This document shows, piece after piece, positions 33,874 through 42,303 of a stretch of 64,000 nt of DNA (position 1 is the stretch's first letter; every line of letters starts with the position of its first letter). A program made the translations under genes and the position numbers. Source of the stretch: Sphingomonas_B tabacisoli (GTDB lineage: Bacteria; Pseudomonadota; Alphaproteobacteria; Sphingomonadales; Sphingomonadaceae). The notes below the pieces were generated by a model. That model saw nothing but the letters and a program-made list of their open reading frames with translations, was not told the DNA's origin and did no database searches. The stretch spans positions 62,001-126,000 of the forward strand of contig NZ_JBHUDY010000001.1 in NCBI RefSeq assembly GCF_042678385.1, in the 5' to 3' direction.

Positions 33874-35259
33874 ATGGGCTGGGAGGAGAGCGCGGTGCGT
33901 GCCGCCGCGCTCGCGACGCATGAGCTGGCGCTGTTTGCGGCGGTCGGCATCGCGATCGGCGGGCTCGACGATCTTGCCGTCGATCTGATCTGGCTGGCGC
34001 GGACGCTGTGGCGGCGAGTCGTCGTTTATACCAGGCATCCGCGTGCCGATGCGCAGGGCGTGGCGGCGCGCGGGAGCGGTATGGTCGCGGTGTTCGTGCC
34101 GGCCTGGCACGAGGCGGCGGTGATCGGTCCGATGCTGGAGACGGCCCTGGAGCGGTGGCGCGGCGCGGACTGCCGCATCTATGTCGGATGTTATCCGAAC
34201 GATCCGGAGACCTGGGCCGCCGTGCAAGCGGTCGCGGCGCGTGAGCCGAAAGTTCGTCCCGTCCTCAATCCGCGCGACGGCCCGACCACCAAGGCGGACA
34301 ATCTCAACGCGATGTGGCGGGCATTGCTGGCCGACGAAAGAACCGGCGCACCGGTGGTCGCGGTGGCGCTGCATGATGCCGAGGACGTCGTCCATTCCGC
34401 GGAGATCGGCATCTATGCGGCGCTTTGCCCGCGCTTCGATCTGGTCCAGCTCCCGGTGCTGCCGCTGATCGAGCGCGAGCGCGGTATGTGGGCGCAGGCG
34501 ATATCCAGTACCTATGCGGACGAGTTTTCGGAATCGCATGGCAAGGTGCTGACGGTCCGCGAGGCGATCGGCGCAGGCGTGCCGTCGGCCGGCGTCGGCT
34601 GCGGTTTCTCGCGGGCGGCGCTCGACAGGATTGCGGCACGGCACGGCGCGCCGTTCGACGAAGGCAGCGTCACCGAGGATTACGAGCTGGGCCTGCGCAT
34701 CCGCGAAATGGGCGGGCGCGGCATTTTCGTGCGTCTGCCGGGAAATGCCGGCGGCGGCGCGGTCGCGGTGCGCGCGCATTTCCCCGATACGCTCGACGCC
34801 GCAGTCCGGCAAAAAGCGCGCTGGCAGGCGGGAATTGCGCTCTCGGGCTGGGGGCGGCTCGGCTGGCGCGGCGGCTGGGCCGAGCATTGGATGCGGCTGC
34901 GCGACCGCCGCGCGATCCTTGCCGCGCTGGTGCTGCTCTGCGCCTATGTGTCCGGTGCTGGCTGGCTGGTGCTGAACCTGTTTGGGCGCGGGCCTGCTTT
35001 CGGGCCGGTCGCGCAGGCGCTCTTCGCGGTCTGCACCGGATTGATGCTGTGGCGGCTACTGGTCCGCGCGGCGTTCGTGACGCATGCCTATGGACCATTG
35101 GAGGGACTGGCTTCGGTCCCGCGCACGCTGCTCGGTAATCTTATCGCGATGGCATCGGCGCGGCGGGCACTGATTTCTTACCTCCGCCTGGCGCGCGGTG
35201 CGCCTTTGGTGTGGGACAAGACAGAGCATAGCTTCCCCAAGGCCATGCCTGCCGAATGA
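33874..35259 (+). CDS. NfrB-like membrane glycosyltransferase
   Basis: A 461-residue GT2-family protein with N-terminal hydrophobic segments, a catalytic domain (about 65-330; DAED, TEDYELG and QKARW in place of the D,D,D,QxxRW set) and C-terminal membrane segments. It resembles the glycosyltransferase part of NfrB, the N4-phage adsorption protein B of E. coli, but lacks its C-terminal cyclic-di-GMP-binding extension. It overlaps the next gene by 4 bp, as an nfrB-nfrA-type pair would. Confidence 0.82.
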   Translation: MGWEESAVRAAALATHELALFAAVGIAIGGLDDLAVDLIWLARTLWRRVVVYTRHPRADAQGVAARGSGMVAVFVPAWHEAAVIGPMLETALERWRGADCRIYVGCYPNDPETWAAVQAVAAREPKVRPVLNPRDGPTTKADNLNAMWRALLADERTGAPVVAVALHDAEDVVHSAEIGIYAALCPRFDLVQLPVLPLIERERGMWAQAISSTYADEFSESHGKVLTVREAIGAGVPSAGVGCGFSRAALDRIAARHGAPFDEGSVTEDYELGLRIREMGGRGIFVRLPGNAGGGAVAVRAHFPDTLDAAVRQKARWQAGIALSGWGRLGWRGGWAEHWMRLRDRRAILAALVLLCAYVSGAGWLVLNLFGRGPAFGPVAQALFAVCTGLMLWRLLVRAAFVTHAYGPLEGLASVPRTLLGNLIAMASARRALISYLRLARGAPLVWDKTEHSFPKAMPAE

Positions 35260-36245
35260 GGACCGGCCCGGTCGGCTTCTTGTTTCTGGTGGTGGGCGGC
35301 TGGGCGGCAGTCCGCGCGGTGATGTTGTGGCCGGAGCATCGGGCGGCTGCAAAGCCCAAACGTATCGCATGGCAAGCTCCCCTCTCGGCGCTACCCAGCG
35401 ATACATTGCCGCTCCCTCTAGCCACCGGCGCCCGCGTTAGAATCGTGGCGCGCGAAGCCATTTCGGGGCAGATCGAGGCGCCGCCGAAGGCGCTCGCCTC
35501 TCCGGCCTCGGGCGTGTTGCTTGTCTCGGCTGAGCCTGCGCCTGATCGACCCAGCTCACCCGCAGCGACGCCCATTCAGCCGCCGCAGCCTCCCGCTCCC
35601 GACGTGATGCCCAGCAACCGCTTCTCCGTGTCGACATGGAGCATCGTCCGCGGCCGCGCCGGACCGGGGCTTGCTTCGGCGGGACAGCTCGGCGGCAGCC
35701 AGGCCGGCCTCCGCGCGCGATATGAACTGGGGTCCGGGTTGGGGGCGGCCGTGCGGGTCTCCGGTCCCTTACAAACGCGCCTTGGCAAGGAAGCGGCGGT
35801 CGCGCTGGATTGGCGGCCGCTGCCCCGAGTTCCTATCACGCTAACGGTCGAGCGGCGCGTTGGGCTGGACCACGGCGGCCGGGATGCCTTTGCGCTCGGC
35901 ATCTTCGGCGGTGCGGATTCCATTGTGCTGCCGTTCCGGGGCATGCTCGACGGATACGCGCAAGCTGGGCTGGTCGGAGCGAGGCGACGCGATCCCTATG
36001 TCGACGGAGCGGTCCGCATCGAGCGTCCCGTCATCCGCGCCGGCAAGGTCAGGATCGGCGCGGGTGCCGGACTTTGGGGCGGAGCGCAGCCCGGCGTTTC
36101 GCGACTGGACGTAGGGCCGCAACTCGTCGCGCATGTGCCGATCGGCAGGGGAGCGGTGCGGATTGGCGGCGAATGGCGCGAACGGGTGGCCGGTCATGCG
36201 CGACCCGGGTCAGGTTTTGCGCTGTCGGTGGGCGCCGACTTCTGA
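35256..36245 (+). CDS. Outer-membrane beta-barrel-like partner of the NfrB-like protein
   Basis: A 329-residue protein: an N-terminal hydrophobic segment, a Pro/Ala-rich linker (~85-115) and a beta-rich C-terminal domain (~120-329) ending in SVGADF, a terminal Phe typical of outer-membrane barrels. The pattern (SWSIVRGR, LGGSQAGLRARYEL) recalls the C-terminal part of NfrA/BcsC-like proteins. Its coupling to the glycosyltransferase suggests a surface-polysaccharide secretion pair. Confidence 0.68.
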   Translation: MRTGPVGFLFLVVGGWAAVRAVMLWPEHRAAAKPKRIAWQAPLSALPSDTLPLPLATGARVRIVAREAISGQIEAPPKALASPASGVLLVSAEPAPDRPSSPAATPIQPPQPPAPDVMPSNRFSVSTWSIVRGRAGPGLASAGQLGGSQAGLRARYELGSGLGAAVRVSGPLQTRLGKEAAVALDWRPLPRVPITLTVERRVGLDHGGRDAFALGIFGGADSIVLPFRGMLDGYAQAGLVGARRRDPYVDGAVRIERPVIRAGKVRIGAGAGLWGGAQPGVSRLDVGPQLVAHVPIGRGAVRIGGEWRERVAGHARPGSGFALSVGADF

Positions 36246-36305
36246 TCGTGCTTCCGCTTCGCGCGCTAGGCCGATAGACCGGCGCGACGCCGCAGCGGGA
36301 CGCGC

Positions 36306-37220
36306 ATGGACCTCTATCTGCCGATTGCCAACCTGTCCGTGAACGCGCTCGTGATCGTCGCGCTGGGGCTGGGCGTCGGCGTGCTCTCCGGATTGTTCGG
36401 CGTCGGCGGCGGCTTCCTGACCACGCCGCTGCTGATCTTCTACGGGATTCCGCCGACCGTCGCCGCCGCGTCCGCCGCCAGCCAGGTGACGGGCGCCAGC
36501 GTTTCTGGGGTGTTCGCGCATTTCCGCCGCGGCGGGGTCGACGTACCGATGGGGGGCGTGCTGGTCGCCGGCGGCATGATCGGATCGATGCTGGGCGCGG
36601 TTCTGTTCCGCGTGCTTCAGGCGACCGGCCAGATCGATACCGTCATCAACCTGCTCTACGTCGTGCTGCTCGGCAGCATCGGCAGCCTGATGATGCGCGA
36701 CGCGATCCGCACGCTGCGTGCGATGAGGACCGGCGAGGCGCCGCCGGCGAGCAAACGACGACATCATCCGTTGGTCGCCGCGCTGCCGCTCCGGTGGCGC
36801 TTCTACGCCTCCGGCCTCTACATCTCGCCGCTCGCGCCGCTGCTGCTCGGCGTGGCGACGGGCATCCTGACCGTGCTGCTCGGCGTAGGCGGCGGCTTCA
36901 TCATGGTGCCGGCGATGATCTACCTGCTCGGCATGGGGACGCGGGTGGTGGTCGGCACGTCGCTGTTCCAGATCCTGTTCGTGACGGCGGCGACGACATT
37001 GATCCATGCGGTCACCACCCACGCCGTCGATATCGTGCTGGCCGCATTGCTGCTGATCGGCAGCGTCGTCGGCGCGCAGCTCGGCGCGCGGCTCGCGCAG
37101 CGGCTGAAGCCCGATTATCTTCGCCTGCTGCTTGCCGCGCTGGTGCTGATCGTCGCCATCCGCATGGCGATCGGGCTTGGCTGGCGGCCCGACGAAATCT
37201 ACACGGTGCAGCTCTCGTGA
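36306..37220 (+). CDS. TSUP family (TauE/SafE) sulfite/anion exporter
   Basis: A 304-residue membrane protein with two homologous halves. Each opens with the TSUP motif GxGGGFxxxPxL: LSGLFGVGGGFLTTPLLIFYGIPP and LTVLLGVGGGFIMVPAMIYLLGM. Family members move sulfite, taurine or other sulfur anions. Its stop overlaps the GTG start of the next gene by 4 bp. Confidence 0.88.
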   Translation: MDLYLPIANLSVNALVIVALGLGVGVLSGLFGVGGGFLTTPLLIFYGIPPTVAAASAASQVTGASVSGVFAHFRRGGVDVPMGGVLVAGGMIGSMLGAVLFRVLQATGQIDTVINLLYVVLLGSIGSLMMRDAIRTLRAMRTGEAPPASKRRHHPLVAALPLRWRFYASGLYISPLAPLLLGVATGILTVLLGVGGGFIMVPAMIYLLGMGTRVVVGTSLFQILFVTAATTLIHAVTTHAVDIVLAALLLIGSVVGAQLGARLAQRLKPDYLRLLLAALVLIVAIRMAIGLGWRPDEIYTVQLS

Positions 37221-37972
37221 AGCGCGCCGGCCTGCTCGCCTTGCTGGCGCCCGCGCTGATCGGCGCCGTCAATCCGCTGCTGGTGCCCGACGTGTCGCAG
37301 CGCGACATCCAGATCGTCTACAGCTTTACGGGCGTCGAGCTCTTGCTGTTCGGCGCGATCGTCTATCCCGGCGGCCGCGCGCCCGAACGGCAGGCCGATA
37401 TCGCGGTGGTCGTCAAAGGGCCGGTGGAGCCGATCGTGCTGCGCGAGAAGCAGAAAGTGGCCGGCATCTGGGTGAACGCCGACAGCGCGCGGTTCCGGTC
37501 GGCGCCCGCCTTCTACGCGGTGGCGAGCTCGCGGCCGCTCGACCAGCTTGTCGATGAACGGACGTCCGCCATCTATGAGCTCGGCATCCGTAACCTGCAG
37601 CTCTCGCCAGCCGATGCCGACACGCCGGACAAGGCCAACCGCTTCAAGAACGGGCTCGTCGATGTGCGCGAACGGAGCGGCCTTTATGCGGAGCAGCCAG
37701 GCGCCGTCCGCATCGCCGATGGCGTGCTTTATCGCGCCCGCATCCGCATCCCGGCGCGCGTGCCGGTCGGCACCTACACCGCCGAAACCTTCCTGATCCA
37801 GGACGGCCGTGTGATCGCCGCCGCCGTCAAGGACATCCAGATCCGAAAATCCGGTTTCGAGCAATATGTTGCGCGCGCGGCGGAAGACCACGGCTTCATC
37901 TACGGCATTCTCGCCGTCGCGCTCTCGGTCGGGCTCGGTTGGGCGGCGGGGGCGCTGTTCCGCCGGTTCTGA
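37217..37972 (+). CDS. TIGR02186 family protein
   Basis: A 251-residue alphaproteobacterial protein with a signal-like N-terminus (KRAGLLALLAPALIG), a large periplasmic domain (~25-215; LVPDVSQRDIQIVYSFTGVELLLFGAI) and one C-terminal membrane helix (FIYGILAVALSVGLGWAAGALF). The TIGR02186 family regularly sits with TSUP exporters, as here. Function unknown; a partner of the exporter is likely. The start is GTG at 37217. Confidence 0.85.
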   Translation: MKRAGLLALLAPALIGAVNPLLVPDVSQRDIQIVYSFTGVELLLFGAIVYPGGRAPERQADIAVVVKGPVEPIVLREKQKVAGIWVNADSARFRSAPAFYAVASSRPLDQLVDERTSAIYELGIRNLQLSPADADTPDKANRFKNGLVDVRERSGLYAEQPGAVRIADGVLYRARIRIPARVPVGTYTAETFLIQDGRVIAAAVKDIQIRKSGFEQYVARAAEDHGFIYGILAVALSVGLGWAAGALFRRF

Positions 37973-38025
37973 TTTTCTTTACCTGCCGACCGTAAACCGA
38001 TCGGGCCCATTCAGAGGACCCGAAG

Positions 38026-39690
38026 ATGGATCTTGTACCCGGTCAGTCCCAGTTTCACGACGATTCCGCCGGCGTGCCCTCGTCAGCGCAAGCGTCGGCT
38101 GCTGCGATCGGTCACGTGATCGACATCGCCGGGTCCAATTCGCAGATCGTGCTCGACAAGGCGATGCTCGATCGCCTGGCCGGCAATCCGGACCCCAGCA
38201 TCGCGATGTCGGGTCAGGTCGGCGCGCAGGTGAAGATCAAGGTCGGCGCCGTCTGGCTGGTGGCGAACGTCCGCGCGCTGCAGCTCGATCCGGCGAGCGG
38301 CGCGATCCGCGCGCAGATCGACTTCCTCGGCGAAGGCGATGAGGAGCGGCTGACCGGCCGCCTCTACAAATTCCGGCGCGGCGTTACCCGCTATCCGGTT
38401 CCGGGCACCGAGGTGTACCCGGTCAGCAGCCTCGACATGAAGGAAATGTACGCCGCGGACGAGCGGCCGCACATCGAGGTCGGCACGGTGTTCCCGACCC
38501 GCGACATTCGCGGCGCGCTGTTCATCGACGCGTTGCTCGGCAAGCACTTCGCGCTGCTGGGATCGACCGGTACCGGTAAATCGACCAGCGCGGCACTGAT
38601 CCTGCACCGCATCTGCGAGATGGCGCCCGAAGGCCATGTCGTGATGATCGACCCGCACGGCGAATATTCGGCGGCGTTCGAGGGCAATGGCGCGATCTAC
38701 GACGTGTCGAACCTCGCCATGCCCTACTGGCTGATGAACTTCGAGGAGCATTGCGAGGTGTTCGTCACCTCGTCCGGCTCCAACCGGCAGATGGACGCGG
38801 ACATTCTCGCCAAGTGCCTGCTGGCGGCGAAGGCCAAGAACCGCGCGGCCGAAGGCGTGACGAAGCTGACGGTCGATTCGCCGATCCCGTATCTGCTGAG
38901 CGACCTGACCAATCTGATCCAGCTCGAAATGGGCAAGCTCGACAAGGCCGGCGACAGCGCGCCCTATATGCGGCTGAAGACCAAGATCGACGAGATCAAG
39001 GCCGATCCGCGCTACAGCTTCATGTTTTCGGGCATGCTGGTTGCCGACACGATGTCCGAGTTCATCGCACGCGTGTTCCGGCTGCCCGGCAAGGGCAAGC
39101 CGATCTCGATCATCGACGTCTCGGGCGTGCCGTCCGAAATCACATCGGTCGTGGTCGCGGTGCTCAGCCGCATGGTGTTCGACTATGCGATCTGGTCGCG
39201 TGGCGAGCAGGAGCGGCCGGTGCTGCTCGTCTGCGAAGAAGCGCACCGGTATGTGCCGAACGAGCGCAATGCCGATGGCTCGTCGGTCGGCCGCATTCTG
39301 AGCCGCATCGCCAAGGAAGGCCGCAAATACGGCGTGTCGCTGGGCCTGATTACGCAGCGTCCGTCCGATCTGGCCGAAGGCGTGCTATCGCAGTGCGGCA
39401 CGATCATCGCGATGCGCCTCAACAACGAACGCGACCAGGCGTTCGTGAAGGCGGCGATGCCCGAAGGCGCGAAAGGCTTTCTCGATTCCATCCCGGCGCT
39501 CCGCAACCGCGAGGCGATCATCTGCGGAGAGGGTGTCTCGATCCCGATCCGCGTCGCGCTCGACACGCTCGAGGAGAGCAAGCGGCCGGCCTCTAGCGAT
39601 CCATTGTTCTCCGAACTGTGGAAGCGGACCGGCGGCGAGGAAGACAGTCTGGCGCGCACCATCAAGCGCTGGCGTGCCCAGGGACGGTGA
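38026..39690 (+). CDS. HerA-like ATP-binding protein (DUF87)
   Basis: A 554-residue FtsK/HerA-type ATPase. An N-terminal beta-barrel (HAS-barrel-like, ~27-125) precedes an ATPase core with Walker A GSTGTGKST at about 179-187, Walker B LLVCEEAHRYVP and LGLITQRPSDL. HerA partners with NurA in DNA end resection in archaea; no NurA gene is seen here. A role in DNA translocation, repair or defence is possible. Confidence 0.87.
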   Translation: MDLVPGQSQFHDDSAGVPSSAQASAAAIGHVIDIAGSNSQIVLDKAMLDRLAGNPDPSIAMSGQVGAQVKIKVGAVWLVANVRALQLDPASGAIRAQIDFLGEGDEERLTGRLYKFRRGVTRYPVPGTEVYPVSSLDMKEMYAADERPHIEVGTVFPTRDIRGALFIDALLGKHFALLGSTGTGKSTSAALILHRICEMAPEGHVVMIDPHGEYSAAFEGNGAIYDVSNLAMPYWLMNFEEHCEVFVTSSGSNRQMDADILAKCLLAAKAKNRAAEGVTKLTVDSPIPYLLSDLTNLIQLEMGKLDKAGDSAPYMRLKTKIDEIKADPRYSFMFSGMLVADTMSEFIARVFRLPGKGKPISIIDVSGVPSEITSVVVAVLSRMVFDYAIWSRGEQERPVLLVCEEAHRYVPNERNADGSSVGRILSRIAKEGRKYGVSLGLITQRPSDLAEGVLSQCGTIIAMRLNNERDQAFVKAAMPEGAKGFLDSIPALRNREAIICGEGVSIPIRVALDTLEESKRPASSDPLFSELWKRTGGEEDSLARTIKRWRAQGR

Positions 39691-39757
39691 AGCCGGAGGG
39701 CGGCACCAGACCGCCCTCTACGCGTTGCACAGGCGTTACGATCATGAGAGCCTGAGC

Positions 39758-40210
39758 ATGGACAGAGTCTTCACGCACATCGCCACCCGCATCGCCAATG
39801 CGTCGGGCCAGCCAATCACGTTCGTCTTCGCGCTGGTCCTGATCCTGATCTGGGCGGCGACGGGGCCGGTGTTCCATTATTCCGACACCTGGCAGCTGAT
39901 CGTGAACACGGCGACGACCGTGGTCACCTTCCTAATGGTGTTCCTGATCCAGAACAGCCAGAATCGCGATGCCTCGGCGATGCAGGCGAAGCTCGATGAG
40001 CTGATCCGCGCCGTCGATAATGCGCGCGAGCAGTTCATCGGCATCGAGCATTTGACGGATCTCGAAATCTGCCAAATCCGCGATGCGCTGGAAGAAGAAG
40101 TCAGGGACTCGCAGGACAAGCAGAAAACCGCCGACGACACGGTGGACCGCCTGCTGAGGCGCCATTATCGGATCAGGCGGATGCAGGCGAGGAAAGCGAA
40201 TGCCCGTTGA
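39758..40210 (+). CDS. Low-affinity iron permease family protein
   Basis: A 150-residue protein with two membrane helices (ITFVFALVLILIWAATG and LIVNTATTVVTFLMVFLIQNSQNRD) and a charged cytoplasmic tail. The FLIQNSQNRD motif is the family signature. Homology to fungal FET4 gave the name; transport has not been shown for bacterial members. It overlaps the HIT gene by 11 bp. Confidence 0.85.
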   Translation: MDRVFTHIATRIANASGQPITFVFALVLILIWAATGPVFHYSDTWQLIVNTATTVVTFLMVFLIQNSQNRDASAMQAKLDELIRAVDNAREQFIGIEHLTDLEICQIRDALEEEVRDSQDKQKTADDTVDRLLRRHYRIRRMQARKANAR

Positions 40211-40577
40211 CGCGACGAAGCCTTACGACCCCGACAATATCTTCGCGCGCATCCTGCGCGGCGAGATTCCATGCCGGAAAGTCTATGAAGACCAGCACGC
40301 GCTCGCTTTCCATGACATCAACCCGCAGGCGCCGGAGCACATATTGGTGATCCCCAAAGGCGCCTATGTCTCGTGGGACGATTTCTCCGCGAACGGCAGC
40401 GAGGCGGAGATCGCCGGCTTCGTCCGCGCGGTCGGCCATGTCGCGCGCGAAGCCGGATTGCTCGGGAGCGGGTACCGGCTGCTCGCCAATACCGGACTCG
40501 ACGGTCACCAGGAAGTGCCGCACCTCCATGTCCATATCTTCGGAGGGCGGCCGCTCGGGCCGATGCTTGCGCGCTGA
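40200..40577 (+). CDS. HIT family (histidine triad) protein
   Basis: A 125-residue HINT-type nucleotide hydrolase. The histidine triad His108-x-His110-x-His112 is in HLHVHIFGG, and IFARILRGEIPCRKVYED is the typical N-terminus. It hydrolyses purine nucleoside phosphoramidates. The neighbours give no functional clue. Confidence 0.92.
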   Translation: MPVDATKPYDPDNIFARILRGEIPCRKVYEDQHALAFHDINPQAPEHILVIPKGAYVSWDDFSANGSEAEIAGFVRAVGHVAREAGLLGSGYRLLANTGLDGHQEVPHLHVHIFGGRPLGPMLAR

Positions 40578-40658
40578 CCGGCGGGCGCTTCGAGGGTGGC
40601 GGCAGCGTTGCCGCTGATGTAGTTATTGGGCTGCGCAATCGCGGCCTGGCGTAGGAGA

Positions 40659-42293
40659 ATGCGGGTGACGTCTTTGGGGGCGAGGCTGAGGAGCCTTGGG
40701 AGCAGGCCGCCGGTGCTGCCTGGCTACCGTCAGGAGCCGTCGCCGCTGCGCAAGCTGGTGACGAAGAGCCTCTTTTACGTGACGATCGTGACCGCAAGCC
40801 TGTTTTACGGCCTTTGCGTCGCGCTGCTGCCGCCGCTGTTCCTGCTGTATTTCAGCTTCCCCGTCCTGGTGCTGGTGCTGCTGACCATTTGGGCGCTCCC
40901 GGATGGCACGCGCGGCCCGCTTGGCCTGCTCACGTTCAGTTTCTTCGCCTTCGCGGCCGTCCTCGTCATCTGGCCGGATTATATGGCGGTCCAGATTCCG
41001 GGTTTTGCCTGGATTTCGGCGCGGCGCATCTGGTCGTGGATGCTGGCGCTGTCGCTGCTGCTTTGCCTGTCCATGTCCGGCGAGATGCGTCGGGAACTTG
41101 CCGACCGGATGGGGAAGACCAAGCCGTTCTGGATCATGGCGGCCACCTACTTCGCGCTGCACTGGCTCACGCTGCCGATCAGCGCCACCGTCGCCGTGTC
41201 GTTCAACCAGTCGCTCAATCAGGTGTTCGTCTGGGGCTTGCCGCTGATCGCGGCCACTTTCCTGTTCGATAAGCCGAAGAACCTGCGCCGCTGGGAAGTG
41301 CTGATCCTGATCGCCGTCGCGATCAACTGCGTGATCAGCATTCTGGAATATAGGAACGGGCGTCTGCTTTGGGCCGACCATATCCCCGGCTTCCTGACCG
41401 TGCAGGACGAAGTGCTGCAGCGCATCTTGCAAGGCGCCATCCGCGACGGCGAATATCGCGTCACCAGCGTTTTCACCGTGGCGCTCTGCCTGGCGGAGTT
41501 CCTGTCGCTCGCAGTGCCCTATGCATTGCACCGTGCCTTCTCCAGCAACCATCTCGGCCGCATCCTCTTCTGGGTTCTGGTCGATTTGGTGCTGCTGGGC
41601 GCAATCATCCTCACCCGCGCGCGGCTGGGCATCGTCGGTCTCCTCGTCAGCCATTCGGTCTTCCTGCTTCTTTGGGGCGCGAAGCGGTGGATGGCCAAGG
41701 GGCGCGACCTGATCGGCCCGGCCATCAGCCTCGCCTACCCGGTCGCGGCGTCGGCCTTCATATTCGCGATGCTGTTCGTGCCCGCGGTGCACAACCGCAC
41801 GATCGGCGGCGGCTCGACGGGCTTCAGCGACGACAGCCGCAAGGTCCAGTTCCATATGTTCTGGCCAAAGCTGTTCCGTAATCCGTTCGGGTACGGGACG
41901 GCGCGCAGCGGCGACACGCTGGATTACCACCTGCCGAGCGGCATGGTCACGGTCGACAGCTACTTCATTTCGGTCGGGCTCGATTATGGCGTGCTGGGGC
42001 TGATCTGCTTCTTCGGCATGTTCTTCTATACATTCGCGCTGGCGAGCCGGACCTATCTGACGTCGAACAGCAAGGAAGCCGAGCTGGCGTTGCCGCTGGC
42101 CTGCGGCATCGCGGTCCTGTTCTTCGTCCGCCTCGTGCTCAGCCAGAGCGACAACGTCCCGTTCATTTTCATCCTCTTCGGCATGACGATCGCGATGTAC
42201 GCCCGCTATGCGGCGGCGCCGAAACGGCAGGGACTGGGCGCGGCGGCTGTGCCCGCAAGAACGATGCCCGGCCAGCTCCAGCCGGCCGAGTGA
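40659..42293 (+). CDS. O-antigen ligase/Wzy-like membrane protein
   Basis: A 544-residue protein with around a dozen hydrophobic segments and a large periplasmic loop before the last helices (HNRTIGGGSTGFSDDSRKVQFHMFWPKLFRNPFGYG). The loop, with GTAR and DSYFISVGLDYGVLG, matches the O-antigen ligase family. It may polymerise or ligate exopolysaccharide repeat units. ATG at 40659 with GTAGGAG upstream is preferred to a TTG at 40626. Confidence 0.83.
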   Translation: MRVTSLGARLRSLGSRPPVLPGYRQEPSPLRKLVTKSLFYVTIVTASLFYGLCVALLPPLFLLYFSFPVLVLVLLTIWALPDGTRGPLGLLTFSFFAFAAVLVIWPDYMAVQIPGFAWISARRIWSWMLALSLLLCLSMSGEMRRELADRMGKTKPFWIMAATYFALHWLTLPISATVAVSFNQSLNQVFVWGLPLIAATFLFDKPKNLRRWEVLILIAVAINCVISILEYRNGRLLWADHIPGFLTVQDEVLQRILQGAIRDGEYRVTSVFTVALCLAEFLSLAVPYALHRAFSSNHLGRILFWVLVDLVLLGAIILTRARLGIVGLLVSHSVFLLLWGAKRWMAKGRDLIGPAISLAYPVAASAFIFAMLFVPAVHNRTIGGGSTGFSDDSRKVQFHMFWPKLFRNPFGYGTARSGDTLDYHLPSGMVTVDSYFISVGLDYGVLGLICFFGMFFYTFALASRTYLTSNSKEAELALPLACGIAVLFFVRLVLSQSDNVPFIFILFGMTIAMYARYAAAPKRQGLGAAAVPARTMPGQLQPAE

Positions 42294-42303
42294 AGCGCAC
42301 GCG

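Noticed and set aside
36794..37216. Long N-terminal extension of the TIGR02186 protein
   Set aside because: It is the shifted frame of the TSUP exporter gene; GTG at 37217 starts a signal-like sequence and overlaps the stop by 4 bp.
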